Assembly (NCBI GenBank): GCA_036395115.1
Contig: DASWDU010000037.1
Coordinates: 1 to 64,000 of the forward strand
Length of the DNA stretch: 64,000 bases
DNA from: Thermoplasmata archaeon
GTDB taxonomy: Archaea > Thermoplasmatota > Thermoplasmata > RBG-16-68-12
Direction of reading: 5' to 3'
This document shows positions 27,907 to 36,663 of this stretch, piece by piece. Under the pieces are notes generated by a model, which did no database searches, was not told the DNA's origin, and was given only the letters and a program-made list of their open reading frames with translations. The first letter of the stretch is position 1, and the number at the start of each line of letters is the position of its first letter. The translations under genes and the position numbers were made by a program.

Positions 27907-30900
27907 TTGCTTCCGCCGCCCCCCTCGCGGTGCGGGGGGAACTCGATTTCCGAAACCATCCGACGCGCCCGATCGTCCGAGAGAGCCGAGTCGACGCCTG
28001 CATTCGTGCGCCGCTTGCAGCGGCCGTTCGCCGTCTTCGCGGCGATCATCATGGTCCTGCTCGCATTCGGCGTCTTGTCCACGCCCGCGGCCGCCGGACC
28101 TTCGGTTACCGCCTCCACCATGAACGGAGGCACAACGGCCCAAGGGAACCAGACCGGTTCGGATACGGCCACTCTCTCGCCCGGCGGTTCGACCGGGGCC
28201 ACGCCGCTTTCGACATCCTTCCCGGCCGGCGTGATCTCCGGCCAGAACACCTACGTTTACACGTACGACACGTCCGCCGAGAGCTTCGCGGTCGTGAATC
28301 CGCAGCCGTACAGCGTCCTCAACTGGGACGCCACGAACAAACGGATCTCCGTTACCGCGGACCGTCGGGATGCGGGGGACGAGATGTTCGTCAGGAATCC
28401 CGTCACGCTGGATACGGCCGCGGACTTCACGGTCACCGCGCGATGGCGGGCGACGGTCCAAGGCAACTGGCAGTACGCCTTCCCGCTCTTCCTAATCCCG
28501 GCGTCGAATACGCAGGGGGACGCCGCCAGCAGCATCTACTTCCTGTACGCGGGACGGGACAACCATGCCACCCCCAGCTGCAATCCCATCTGCAACACTC
28601 CATACTACTACATGTACTACAAGGACGCGGGCGGAGTGCTCAGGATCAACACGTTCTATGAGGGCCAGACGCTGGAGGTAAACAGAGAGTACCACTTCCT
28701 GATCAACTACGACTCGTCGATCCAGATGCTCACGATGGAGATCCGGGACGCGAACGACGCGAGCCTGAAGCTCGCGCACTACCGGATCGGCACGAATGCG
28801 AACGACGGCTTCACCGTCGGCAGACTCGGCACTGCGTCCGATGGCCGATCGATCCCGTGCTGTGAACCTTACGCGGTCGCCTGGGTCGACGACGTCGTCC
28901 TGACGTACGCCACCGGCCTGTTCCGAGACGCGACCCAGGACAAGGGGGACCAGGCCACGAAGATCGGCTGGCTCTCGGACAACTTCAACGACAACCTGAA
29001 CGAGATTTGGACGAAGGAACTCGGGACGGTCACGTGGCAGTCCGGCGCGATGAAAATGAACCCGAACGCGGCGGTCCACGCGGGGACATCCTGGTACGAC
29101 CAGCGAGTCGAGACTCGGTTCACCTTCACGGCGGACGGCCCCGCGACCATGTTCACCCGGTACAAGGATGCCTCGAACTACTACGCGATCATCGTGTCGA
29201 GCGCGGGCGATTCGGTCACCTTCCAGAAGACCGTTGCCGGTTCCACCACGACGCTGGGCTCCTTCAATCCGACGATCAACCTGAACACCGCGTACCTCCT
29301 CAAGTTCGTGGCGAAAGGGAACTCCTTCGAGATGTGGTGGAACGGCATCCGGATGTGGACCGGGACGGACGCAAGTCCGCCCTCCGCGATCACGGGCTAC
29401 CTGCGGTTCAGCACGGGGAGCACCGCTTCCGTGAACCTGGATGACGTCCGCGTGTGGAACACGGACCGCGGGTTCGAGACGAAGGCGGTCCAGGACGCCG
29501 GCACGGTGAACAAGCCCCTCCGGACGCAGATCGCCGGGACGGTCGATTCGTACAACCAGGTCCACCTCCAGGTCCGCAGCTCCGCAAACAACGTCGCCTG
29601 GGGGCCGTGGACGAACCTCAAGTCGGACGTCATGGCGGGCCTCTACTACCCCCTCCCGGACCAAGACCGCCAGCGGTACTACCAGATCCGGGCGTGGCTG
29701 TCCAGCGGGGTGGAATCCACGCCATCCCTGACGAGCGTGACGACGCAGGTCGGGACGCCGGCGACGAATCCCACCTCGAACACGGGCTTCGAGCCGTGGT
29801 ATCCCTACGTCGGCGGCATGGTGAACCTCGTGAGCGGCAACCTGTATCACAGGACCACGGACATCGCGTTCCAGGGGAAGGGGTTCACGCTGGCGATCGT
29901 GCGTTCCTACAACAGCATGCGAGCCACCGTTCAGGGCGCCTTCGGCCTGGGGTGGACGTTCAACTACGGCCAAAGCCTCACCGTCAACCCGAACGGCAGC
30001 GTCACCGGGAACGGGCCCGACGGGTCCACGTTCCTCTTCATGGCGAAGGGCACGACGGGCGGGTTCTCGCCACCCGCAGGCGTGCCGGACCGGCTCGTCA
30101 AGAACGCGGACGGCACGTACACCATGTGGACGCCCGACGGCGGGAGCGAGCGCTTCAGCTCCGCGGGGCTCCTCCTCTCCATGGCGGACCGGAACGGCAA
30201 CACGCTGACGATGACGTACTCCACGGGCTCGCCGCCCCTCCTCCTGCAAGTCGCCGACGCCACCGGCAAGGCGCTGTCGTTCGCCTACGACGCCCACAAC
30301 CAGATCACGACGGTGACGGACCCCACCGGTCGTACGGTGACGTACGGATACACCTCGACGGTCCTGTTCACGGCGACGGACCCCCTCGGCTTCAAGAAGC
30401 AGTACATCTACACGAACGGGAACATCGCCGCCCTCCAGCAGATTATCGACCCGGTCGGGGGGACGACCTTCGTGAACTACCTCGCGAACGGCCAGCAGGT
30501 CGCCTCGCTCGATCGGCAGTCCGTGAACGTGAGCACCCTCAGGACGGACTGGCAGTTCCGGGAGTACACGCTCGCATACAATACGTCGACGACGCGGGCC
30601 GTGCAGGACGCCCGCGGCTCCTGGACGACCCTCACGTTGGACTCGTTCGGCAACGCGATGTCCGTCAACGGACCGCCGATCGGCTGCGCCTGCGACCCGA
30701 CGGGCAACTCTTCGTCGTACGTCTGGGACGGGGAGATGAACCAGATCTCCCGAGCAGATGGCGGCGGAGACACCTGGGCGATGAGCTACGGGTTCCGTAC
30801 CAACGTCGTGGGGACGGCGGACCCCGGAGGGAACGTTTCATGGCGGGCGTGGCTCGAGGCGAACAACGCGACGAACTACTTCGTCGTGCCGTCGGCGGGG

Positions 30901-33297
30901 ACCACATTCCGGGGCTTCACGACGACCTACGCATATGACTCCAAGGGCAACCAGCTCTCGGTGACGGATCCCGGAGGAAACGTCACTCGTACCGGGTACG
31001 ATGCCTCGGGTTTCCTCAACAAGACCGTGAGCGCCCGCGGCTACACGACCTGGTTCGTCTACAACGCGAGCGGGTGGCTGGTTCGGCAAGTCGATCCGAG
31101 GAACGACGTCACGCAGTACGCCTACGATGCGATCGGCCGGCAGACGTCCGTCACGGATCCGATGGCTTTCGTCACCACGAGGACTTACGATGACGACAGC
31201 CGCATGACGAAGGTCACGGACCCTCTCAATAACTTTACGAGCTACGTTTACAACGCGCGGGGCGATGTGATCAAGGTCATCGATCCTAACGCATACGCGA
31301 CGCAGTTCCAGATTAACGTGACGCTTGGCGCCAAGTCCAAGATTATCGAGACGGGCGGCAATTCTACGGTCTTCGGCTACGACACGCGGGGCAACCTCGT
31401 CACGGTCACGAATCCTCGCGGCTTCACGACGACGTACGAGTACGATCCGTACAACCGGGAGACGAGCGAGACGACGCCCGGGGGGAACGTCACTCGCGTC
31501 ACGTACGACCGGAGCGGCAACGTCGCGACCCGGACCGACGCGAACGGCAATCGGACCACGTACGCGTACGACAAGCTGAACCGCGTGACGAAGGTCACGT
31601 ATCCCGGCTCCGTCGTCGTCACGACGCAGTACGACGAGGACGGAAACGTGGTCCAGTTCGCAGGCTTCGGGTACACCCGCACGGAGACGTGGGACGTCCA
31701 CGGCCGGGCGACGTCCACGGTCGACAACTACGGGTCCTTCACGAAGACCCAGGGCTACCAATACGACGCGGACTCCGGCCGGACCCGGCTGACGTACTCC
31801 GACGGATCCTATGCCACGTACTTCTACAACGCCGCCGGCTGGCAGACGTACGAGAACCAAAGCGAGGGCCTCTCGTGGTCGTTCGGCTACGACATGGACG
31901 GGCGCCGCACGACCGAGACGCATCCGAACGGCGCCGTCGCGACGACGAAGTACGACAAGGCGAGCCGCGTCACGAACGTCTGGACGAACCGGAGCGGCAG
32001 CGGGATCGAGTCGTTCGCGTACACGTACGACAGGGCGGGCAACCGGCTCAGCATGACGGAGGCCAACGGCTCGTCGGCGAACTACCGGTACGACAACCTG
32101 TACCGGCTCCTGAACGAGAGCTATTCGAACGGCCGATCGATCGGCTACACGTACGACGCGGACGGCAACCGGCTGACGTCGCGGGAGATCAAGGTGGGCG
32201 GATCCCTCGTCGTCACGACGTACACGTACGGGAAGGAAGACCAGGTTCTGAAGGCCGTGATCGCGGGTGGGGCGACGACGACGTACACGTACGACCGGAA
32301 CGGCGATGAGAAGACGAGCGTCACCGGCTCGGCCACGACGACGTACGCGTACGACATCGAGAACCGCTTGACGTCGGTGACGACCTCCTCCGGCACGACA
32401 TCGTACGCATACTCGGCGGATGGCCGACGCCTGAAACGGGTGTCGGGCGGCACGACGACGTACTTCGGCAACGATCCCGTGAGCCGGAGCCGGATGGACG
32501 ACACGACCGAGGAGTACACGTCGACGGGCACGAAGACGGCGACGTACCTTCATGGAATCGTCGTCGACGAGATCCTCGGTTACAAGACGACCGCTTGGTA
32601 CGATTACCACCGGGACGCTCTCGGGAGCGTGACGCGGCTCACGGACGCCGCTGGCGCAACGCTGTCAACGTACCGCTACGACGCGTTCGGCGCGATGCGC
32701 TCTCAAACAGGATCGAGCAACACGTACGGGTTCACATCTCGAGAACGCGAGGCCACATTGGGTCTGTATTTCAACCGAGCGAGATACCACGATACGTCCC
32801 TCGGCCGGTTCATCTCGAAGGACCCTGTTGGACCGTGCGGCGGACAGAACTTATACGTGTATGCGGGCGGGAATCCCGTGAACCGGATTGACCCGTCGGG
32901 GATGTACTTTGATGGCGGCGGTGGCGGCGGGGGCAGCAGCTGGACGGGTCCCACCTGGGACGCTTATTGCCAGGACCAGGGCAGAATGCACTGCGGGGAA
33001 TGGTGGGAGTGGGCCTTCTTGTTTCCGTGGACCTGCCAGCATGTCATAAAGCACGTCGAGTGCGCCGTCCATTCTGGCAGGATGACACAAGCTCAATACA
33101 ACAGGGTGACTGATTGTGTGTATCTGAATGCCGGCATCGGCGCAGGGGTGTGTATCGCATCAATATTTATTGGAGCTGCCATTGCGGGGATTGGCGTAGT
33201 CGGCGGGGTCATCAGCTGCGGGATAGCGCTGATCGCGTCGGCCATTGGAATGTGCGGTTGCTTTAGGGACGCTTGTGTATATGACCTGCATTTGTAG
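27907..33297 (+). CDS. Rhs/YD-repeat exported polymorphic-toxin-like protein 2
   Basis: About 1,796 residues from TTG 27907; a GTG at 28006 just before the signal peptide (RRLQRPFAVFAAIIMVLLAF) is an alternative. Two concanavalin-like regions come first (about 90-320 and 350-520, with DNFNDNLNEIW as in Rhs1). The DUF6531-like entry (GGMVNLVSGNLYHRTTDI) follows, then a long YD-repeat shell and the core end YHDTSLGRFISKDPVG..NPVNRIDPSG. The unique tip starts at 32902 (131 residues): a Gly linker, a Trp/Cys-rich part, then a long hydrophobic segment (YLNAGIGAGVCIASIFIGAA). The DNA of its last shell part is nearly repeated in the three orphan ends downstream. Confidence 0.87.
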   Translation: MLPPPPSRCGGNSISETIRRARSSERAESTPAFVRRLQRPFAVFAAIIMVLLAFGVLSTPAAAGPSVTASTMNGGTTAQGNQTGSDTATLSPGGSTGATPLSTSFPAGVISGQNTYVYTYDTSAESFAVVNPQPYSVLNWDATNKRISVTADRRDAGDEMFVRNPVTLDTAADFTVTARWRATVQGNWQYAFPLFLIPASNTQGDAASSIYFLYAGRDNHATPSCNPICNTPYYYMYYKDAGGVLRINTFYEGQTLEVNREYHFLINYDSSIQMLTMEIRDANDASLKLAHYRIGTNANDGFTVGRLGTASDGRSIPCCEPYAVAWVDDVVLTYATGLFRDATQDKGDQATKIGWLSDNFNDNLNEIWTKELGTVTWQSGAMKMNPNAAVHAGTSWYDQRVETRFTFTADGPATMFTRYKDASNYYAIIVSSAGDSVTFQKTVAGSTTTLGSFNPTINLNTAYLLKFVAKGNSFEMWWNGIRMWTGTDASPPSAITGYLRFSTGSTASVNLDDVRVWNTDRGFETKAVQDAGTVNKPLRTQIAGTVDSYNQVHLQVRSSANNVAWGPWTNLKSDVMAGLYYPLPDQDRQRYYQIRAWLSSGVESTPSLTSVTTQVGTPATNPTSNTGFEPWYPYVGGMVNLVSGNLYHRTTDIAFQGKGFTLAIVRSYNSMRATVQGAFGLGWTFNYGQSLTVNPNGSVTGNGPDGSTFLFMAKGTTGGFSPPAGVPDRLVKNADGTYTMWTPDGGSERFSSAGLLLSMADRNGNTLTMTYSTGSPPLLLQVADATGKALSFAYDAHNQITTVTDPTGRTVTYGYTSTVLFTATDPLGFKKQYIYTNGNIAALQQIIDPVGGTTFVNYLANGQQVASLDRQSVNVSTLRTDWQFREYTLAYNTSTTRAVQDARGSWTTLTLDSFGNAMSVNGPPIGCACDPTGNSSSYVWDGEMNQISRADGGGDTWAMSYGFRTNVVGTADPGGNVSWRAWLEANNATNYFVVPSAGTTFRGFTTTYAYDSKGNQLSVTDPGGNVTRTGYDASGFLNKTVSARGYTTWFVYNASGWLVRQVDPRNDVTQYAYDAIGRQTSVTDPMAFVTTRTYDDDSRMTKVTDPLNNFTSYVYNARGDVIKVIDPNAYATQFQINVTLGAKSKIIETGGNSTVFGYDTRGNLVTVTNPRGFTTTYEYDPYNRETSETTPGGNVTRVTYDRSGNVATRTDANGNRTTYAYDKLNRVTKVTYPGSVVVTTQYDEDGNVVQFAGFGYTRTETWDVHGRATSTVDNYGSFTKTQGYQYDADSGRTRLTYSDGSYATYFYNAAGWQTYENQSEGLSWSFGYDMDGRRTTETHPNGAVATTKYDKASRVTNVWTNRSGSGIESFAYTYDRAGNRLSMTEANGSSANYRYDNLYRLLNESYSNGRSIGYTYDADGNRLTSREIKVGGSLVVTTYTYGKEDQVLKAVIAGGATTTYTYDRNGDEKTSVTGSATTTYAYDIENRLTSVTTSSGTTSYAYSADGRRLKRVSGGTTTYFGNDPVSRSRMDDTTEEYTSTGTKTATYLHGIVVDEILGYKTTAWYDYHRDALGSVTRLTDAAGATLSTYRYDAFGAMRSQTGSSNTYGFTSREREATLGLYFNRARYHDTSLGRFISKDPVGPCGGQNLYVYAGGNPVNRIDPSGMYFDGGGGGGGSSWTGPTWDAYCQDQGRMHCGEWWEWAFLFPWTCQHVIKHVECAVHSGRMTQAQYNRVTDCVYLNAGIGAGVCIASIFIGAAIAGIGVVGGVISCGIALIASAIGMCGCFRDACVYDLHL

Positions 33298-33320
33298 GAC
33301 ACGTTCTCCGGGGTGGTTCG

Positions 33321-33752
33321 GTGAGAAAGGACGTCAAGGTCCTGAAACTAGATCCTAGGCTTGCCTTGCTTGGACTTGCTTCGGTCCTGCTCTTGGTTCT
33401 ACTTCTCTTTGCTGCTACCCACGATAGTAGACTGGCGATCTGGCCCCGCTGGTGGACCAACGACTGGTTCATACTGACGGCCGCGTTGATCATCATATCC
33501 GGAGTAGTCTTAGCGAGATTCCGGCTGGCTGGTCCCGACGTCGTCTCCAACTTGACACCCACTGTCCGACTCGTGCTCGTCTTCGGACTCACAATGTGGC
33601 TTGCCCCGGGCGCTTACCTCGTTTGGGTGTATCCGTTCACTTGGTGGATCTATGGAGTCCATGTCGCAATCGCCCTTACCTTCGCGGGGTATATCCTTCT
33701 CCCGAAAGCTAGGAATGCAGACCCCGCCCCGCGCATTACGCGACCTACTTGA
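33321..33752 (+). CDS. Four-span membrane protein, candidate immunity protein for Rhs tip 2
   Basis: A 143-residue protein starting 23 bp after the Rhs2 stop (GTG 33321). Its spans include LALLGLASVLLLVLLLFAA, DWFILTAALIIISGVVLA, LVLVFGLTMWLAPGAYLVW and IYGVHVAIALTFAGYILL. The C-terminus is short and basic. The stop (TTGA) overlaps the start of the next orphan Rhs fragment. Immunity is inferred from position after the tip; no family is recognised. Confidence 0.6.
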   Translation: MRKDVKVLKLDPRLALLGLASVLLLVLLLFAATHDSRLAIWPRWWTNDWFILTAALIIISGVVLARFRLAGPDVVSNLTPTVRLVLVFGLTMWLAPGAYLVWVYPFTWWIYGVHVAIALTFAGYILLPKARNADPAPRITRPT

Positions 33753-34846
33753 GCGAAACGGAATCGATCGGCTACACGTACGACGCGGACGGCAACCGGC
33801 TCACGTCGCGGGAGGTCAAGGTGGGCGGATCCCTCGTCGTCACGACGTACACGTACGGGAAGGAAGACCAGCTCCTGAAGGCCGTGATCACGGGCGGCGC
33901 GACGACGACGTACACGTACGACAAGGACGGCAACCTGAAAACGAGCGTCACCGGCTCGGCCACGACGACGTACGCGTACGACATCGAGAACCGACTCACG
34001 TCGGTGACGACCTCGTCGTCCACGACCAGCTACGCGTACTCCGCGGACAGTCGTCGCCTGAAGCGGGTGTCGGGCGGCACGACGACGTACTTCGGGAACG
34101 ACCCCATGACCCCGAGCCGGATGGATGACACGATCGAGGAGTACACATCGACCGGAACGAAGACGACGACGTACCTCCACGGCATCGGCGTAGACGAGCT
34201 CCTCGGGTACAAGACGAACGTTTGGTATTCCTATCATGGGGATGCGATCGGCAGCGTGACGCGGCTCACGGACTCGGGCGGCGGAACGCCGTCGACGTAC
34301 CGATACGACGCCTTCGGGGCGATGCGGTCGCAAACGGGACTGGGCAACACTTACGGGTTCGCATCTCGAGAACGCGAGTCGGCCGGCTTATACTTCAGCC
34401 GGGCGAGGTATTACGACTCCGGATATGGACGGTTCCTGACACGGGACCCTGCGGGGATGGTCGACGGGACGAACCTATACTCGTATGCGGGGAACAACCC
34501 AGTGAACCGGATCGACCCGTCCGGAATGGCGTATCTCAGATTTTGGGTAGACTGCTGGTGGTGGTTCTGTGTCGCCAAGTACAGGCTGACTCTGAACGAA
34601 CCGGAGACTCAATCGTTCATAGGTATGTATTGGATGTTCTCAGCGGGTCTAGGAGCTACGGCGCTCGCTCTTGCCCTACTCGGCGTAACGGCTCCAGCCG
34701 CCGCCATTCCGGCCTTCATGGGGTTTGCGGCCGCGTTTACAGCTGGATACATTCAATGGGTGGACGGGCTGGGGGGGCTCAGGGGCGTATGGATAGAGAC
34801 ATGGCTAATTCCACCAAACAACCCGCATTTCATTTGGCACAACTAA
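33749..34846 (+). CDS. Orphan Rhs 3' end with tip 3
   Basis: About 365 residues. TTG 33749 overlaps the stop of the preceding gene. Homology to Rhs2 starts abruptly about six codons in (SIGYTYDADGNRLTSREVKV) and runs through the core to NPVNRIDPSG. A new 106-residue tip starts at 34526 (MAYLRFWVDCWWWFCVAKYR), with a strongly hydrophobic stretch (GLGATALALALLGVTAPAAA). There is no signal peptide and no N-terminal shell, so it cannot work as an independent exported Rhs. It looks like a displaced tip kept as a donor for recombination with the full gene, as known for orphan Rhs/CDI tips in bacteria. Confidence 0.75.
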   Translation: MSETESIGYTYDADGNRLTSREVKVGGSLVVTTYTYGKEDQLLKAVITGGATTTYTYDKDGNLKTSVTGSATTTYAYDIENRLTSVTTSSSTTSYAYSADSRRLKRVSGGTTTYFGNDPMTPSRMDDTIEEYTSTGTKTTTYLHGIGVDELLGYKTNVWYSYHGDAIGSVTRLTDSGGGTPSTYRYDAFGAMRSQTGLGNTYGFASRERESAGLYFSRARYYDSGYGRFLTRDPAGMVDGTNLYSYAGNNPVNRIDPSGMAYLRFWVDCWWWFCVAKYRLTLNEPETQSFIGMYWMFSAGLGATALALALLGVTAPAAAIPAFMGFAAAFTAGYIQWVDGLGGLRGVWIETWLIPPNNPHFIWHN

Positions 34847-35059
34847 CGCGGGCCGATTCGCGGAGTTAACGTATCATGGCCTTGACGCATGGACACCCAA
34901 TGGTGGAGCTTGGAATGCCGAGCAGAGGGAGTTTAGACTGCTACTCACTCGCGGACGGATTGAGAACGGTCTATGGACGCCCTAATGGAACGCCGAGGAC
35001 AAGGTTAACTTCATCCTCGCCGCAAAGGCGCAAGCCACAGCGGAGAAATCCTCTTAAGA
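34825..35059 (+). pseudogene. Broken reading frame after Rhs tip 3
   Basis: In the frame offset from tip 3 the DNA reads FGTTNAGRFAELTYHGLDAW and then WNAEQREFRLLLTRGRIENG. It is cut by a TAA and resumes as WNAEDKVNFILAAKAQATAE before a final TAA. The charged, protein-like composition and repeated WNAE suggest a decayed coding sequence. It may be the original C-terminal continuation of tip 3 or part of another tip. Low confidence; no homology is recognised. Confidence 0.3.
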
Positions 35060-35111
35060 AGGTCCGAGATTCAAGCACCCTCACCCGCCGGGTAAGGATG
35101 GTGATAGTTAG

Positions 35112-35447
35112 GTGGCTCTTGACTGGGTTACGATGAACCTGATTGGCTCTGTGGTCGTCATGGTGAATGCGGTAATATTTGGGTATAAGAACGTCCGTAT
35201 CCTCCTTAGTAAACCATTCACGATCCCCGTTTGGGTTTTTTTCTATCTAATCCTCTCTCTCCTTTTCTTACTTTTCTTGGAGACTCTAGGGGCGACTTAC
35301 TTCGGGATTTCCCAAACCGCTCCTGGCGCGGCGGCGGGCAACGCATTTCTTGTGTCCCTGATCCTCACCGACCCAGCGCAGTGGAGCCAACATGTAAGGG
35401 GTCGCGAGTCTTGGCAACGTTTCCTAAGGAAAGAACGAACGAACTAA
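35112..35447 (+). CDS. Small membrane protein, candidate immunity protein for Rhs tip 3
   Basis: A 111-residue protein (GTG 35112; ATG 35133 also possible). Two spans are clear: MNLIGSVVVMVNAVIFGYK and VWVFFYLILSLLFLLFLETL. A hydrophilic tail with many Arg/Lys follows. The coding DNA is notably T-rich compared with the Rhs shell, a sign of different origin. It sits 265 bp after tip 3, behind the broken frame. Function inferred from position only. Confidence 0.5.
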   Translation: MALDWVTMNLIGSVVVMVNAVIFGYKNVRILLSKPFTIPVWVFFYLILSLLFLLFLETLGATYFGISQTAPGAAAGNAFLVSLILTDPAQWSQHVRGRESWQRFLRKERTN

Positions 35448-35728
35448 GGAGAGCCGCATCCGTCCGCCGTCGGACCACAGTTAATGATGCGGGAAGCGAC
35501 TCCACTCAGGCCTCAGGCTTGCCAAGTCCAGGATCGAAGGCTTCATCGCCCAGGTCGTTGGGTGATTCGAGGAGCCATCTCGCTTACCGTCGTCTCCCGG
35601 AATGGGCTTGGCGCCGCGAGAAGCAGCGATCTGGAGTTCATCTTGCCGCCCACCTCCTCGTGATTGCTATCGTCCACCTGGTCACGAGCGACAGGGATAA
35701 GCCGATACTCAACAATGAAGGTCTCGAG

Positions 35729-36097
35729 ATGGCCCGCTTCGGGAGAATTGCCGCGACAGTTGCGAAACGGCGCCAGACGGTGCCCCCGTTGTGGATTCAA
35801 ATTAGGGGTTACAGTACGTTGTTGCTGATTCTCGGGCTGACTAGCGCGCTTGCCCCCCTGTGGATTCGGGGGCTCATCACCATTTTTCCCGGTCTGGTCG
35901 TAATGGAAGCCCTTGCTGTCACCTTCGGTCTCTTCGGCATTTTCGGATTGTCCGTCGCTGGCCACGTCCGCAAGGGCGTTACCACCGGCAATAGGTTCGA
36001 AAGGGGTTTTGTAAAGCTCTTCCTCCCCGCAAATGACGATGCGATGGCGAAGACGGGTCAGGAATTCTGGACAATCATCCGTGCAAGAAACAGATGA
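35729..36097 (+). CDS. Small two- to three-span membrane protein, possible orphan immunity gene
   Basis: About 122 residues from ATG 35729. Hydrophobic segments are YSTLLLILGLTSALAPLWI and LVVMEALAVTFGLFGIFGLSV. The C-terminus is polar (GFVKLFLPANDDAMAKTGQE). The frame is open further upstream but with atypical composition. The 280 bp between 35448 and 35728 hold nothing else I can support. It could be a leftover immunity gene from a lost tip; the start and reality are uncertain. Confidence 0.42.
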   Translation: MARFGRIAATVAKRRQTVPPLWIQIRGYSTLLLILGLTSALAPLWIRGLITIFPGLVVMEALAVTFGLFGIFGLSVAGHVRKGVTTGNRFERGFVKLFLPANDDAMAKTGQEFWTIIRARNR

Positions 36098-36114
36098 TAC
36101 GCCCGGTTCCGATT

Positions 36115-36198
36115 TCCGACGGTCGAGGATCAACTCCCGCACGATCCCCGCTGAATCAGGGCCGCAACGATCACGTTCGTGTCGACGATGATGTTCAA
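36115..36198 (-). pseudogene. Truncated VapC (second copy)
   Basis: The TTG overlaps the vapB stop exactly as in the complete pair at 16063-16730. The first ~18 codons (LNIIVDTNVIVAALIQRG) are identical. A one-base deletion then shifts the frame, with recognisable homology continuing to about 36117 (VRELIL) before it ends in unrelated sequence. The toxin is therefore inactive while its antitoxin gene remains intact. Confidence 0.75.
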
Positions 36199-36440
36199 CG
36201 GCGACCCTTCTTCGACCGCCACTCCCGGACCATGTCGACGATGTCGCCTTCGCTGACGCCTTCGACGGTCAAGCGATCGGGGAGCCCCGCCGCCCGCTTC
36301 CGTTTCGCGTCGTCGAGGGCCTTTCGAATCTGCGCCCGGAACCACTCGTTCCGCGTCTTGAATCCCTCCGCCGAGAGGATTCGATCCAAGGCCCGAAGGA
36401 GTTCCTTCTCCACGCGGAACAGGACCTGCGTTTCGGCCAC
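36195..36440 (-). CDS. vapB: VapB-type ribbon-helix-helix antitoxin (second copy)
   Basis: An 81-residue near-identical relative of the antitoxin at 16485-16730 (AETQVLFRVEKELLRALDRI, GFKTRNEWFRAQIRKAL). The same GTG start and the same GATATC-N5-GATATC operator lie upstream. Its toxin is truncated, so it persists as a lone antitoxin that could in principle neutralise or cross-regulate the intact VapC 20 kb away. This is an inference from sequence similarity. Confidence 0.82.
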   Translation of the reverse strand: MAETQVLFRVEKELLRALDRILSAEGFKTRNEWFRAQIRKALDDAKRKRAAGLPDRLTVEGVSEGDIVDMVREWRSKKGRR

Positions 36441-36447
36441 GGGAATG

Positions 36448-36464
36448 GATATCTAATTGATATC
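36448..36464. promoter_or_regulatory. Predicted VapB operator (second copy)
   Basis: GATATC-taatt-GATATC directly upstream of the antitoxin start, with a TATA-like ttaatg alongside on the minus strand. The hexamers and the five-base spacing match 16738-16754 while the spacer bases differ. Confidence 0.55.
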
Positions 36465-36527
36465 ATTAAGCTTTGGGTTTCGCCATTCGGTCCCCGCTTG
36501 GCCGTCGGGGCGCTATCGGAATGCGGG

Positions 36528-36602
36528 GCGCTCTACGGGCTGAAGGGCGTGACGCCGGACAGAGAGGCCATCGCCTACCGCCACACCGGGAGCGGTCGTC
36601 GA
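36528..36602 (+). repeat. Rhodanese copy H, fused at its 3' side to an Rhs core
   Basis: Matches rhodanese codons from about 222 (ctctacgggctgaagggcgtg) to the active loop, then switches at gcggtcgtcgacgag into Rhs DNA encoding VDELLGNKTTAWY. The bases gtcgtcg are common to both parents at this junction. It is the only rhodanese copy that lacks the gene's 3' end. Confidence 0.75.
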
Positions 36603-36663
36603 CGAGCTCCTTGGCAACAAGACGACCGCTTGGTACGACTCCCACGGCGACGCCCTCGGGAGC

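Noticed and set aside
28492-32610. Minus-strand frames of about 600 codons opposite Rhs2
   Set aside because: Arg/Val-rich mirror frames produced by YD-repeat codon patterns; no recognisable domains, and the plus strand encodes the Rhs shell.
34876-35136. 86-codon plus-strand frame starting MALTHGHPMVELG
   Set aside because: Composition is random and basic. A different frame in the same stretch looks more protein-like, so it was recorded as a broken remnant instead.
35543-36142. Minus-strand 199-codon frame beginning with VapC-like residues
   Set aside because: Only the first residues derive from the frameshifted VapC copy; the rest is antisense to a membrane-protein frame.
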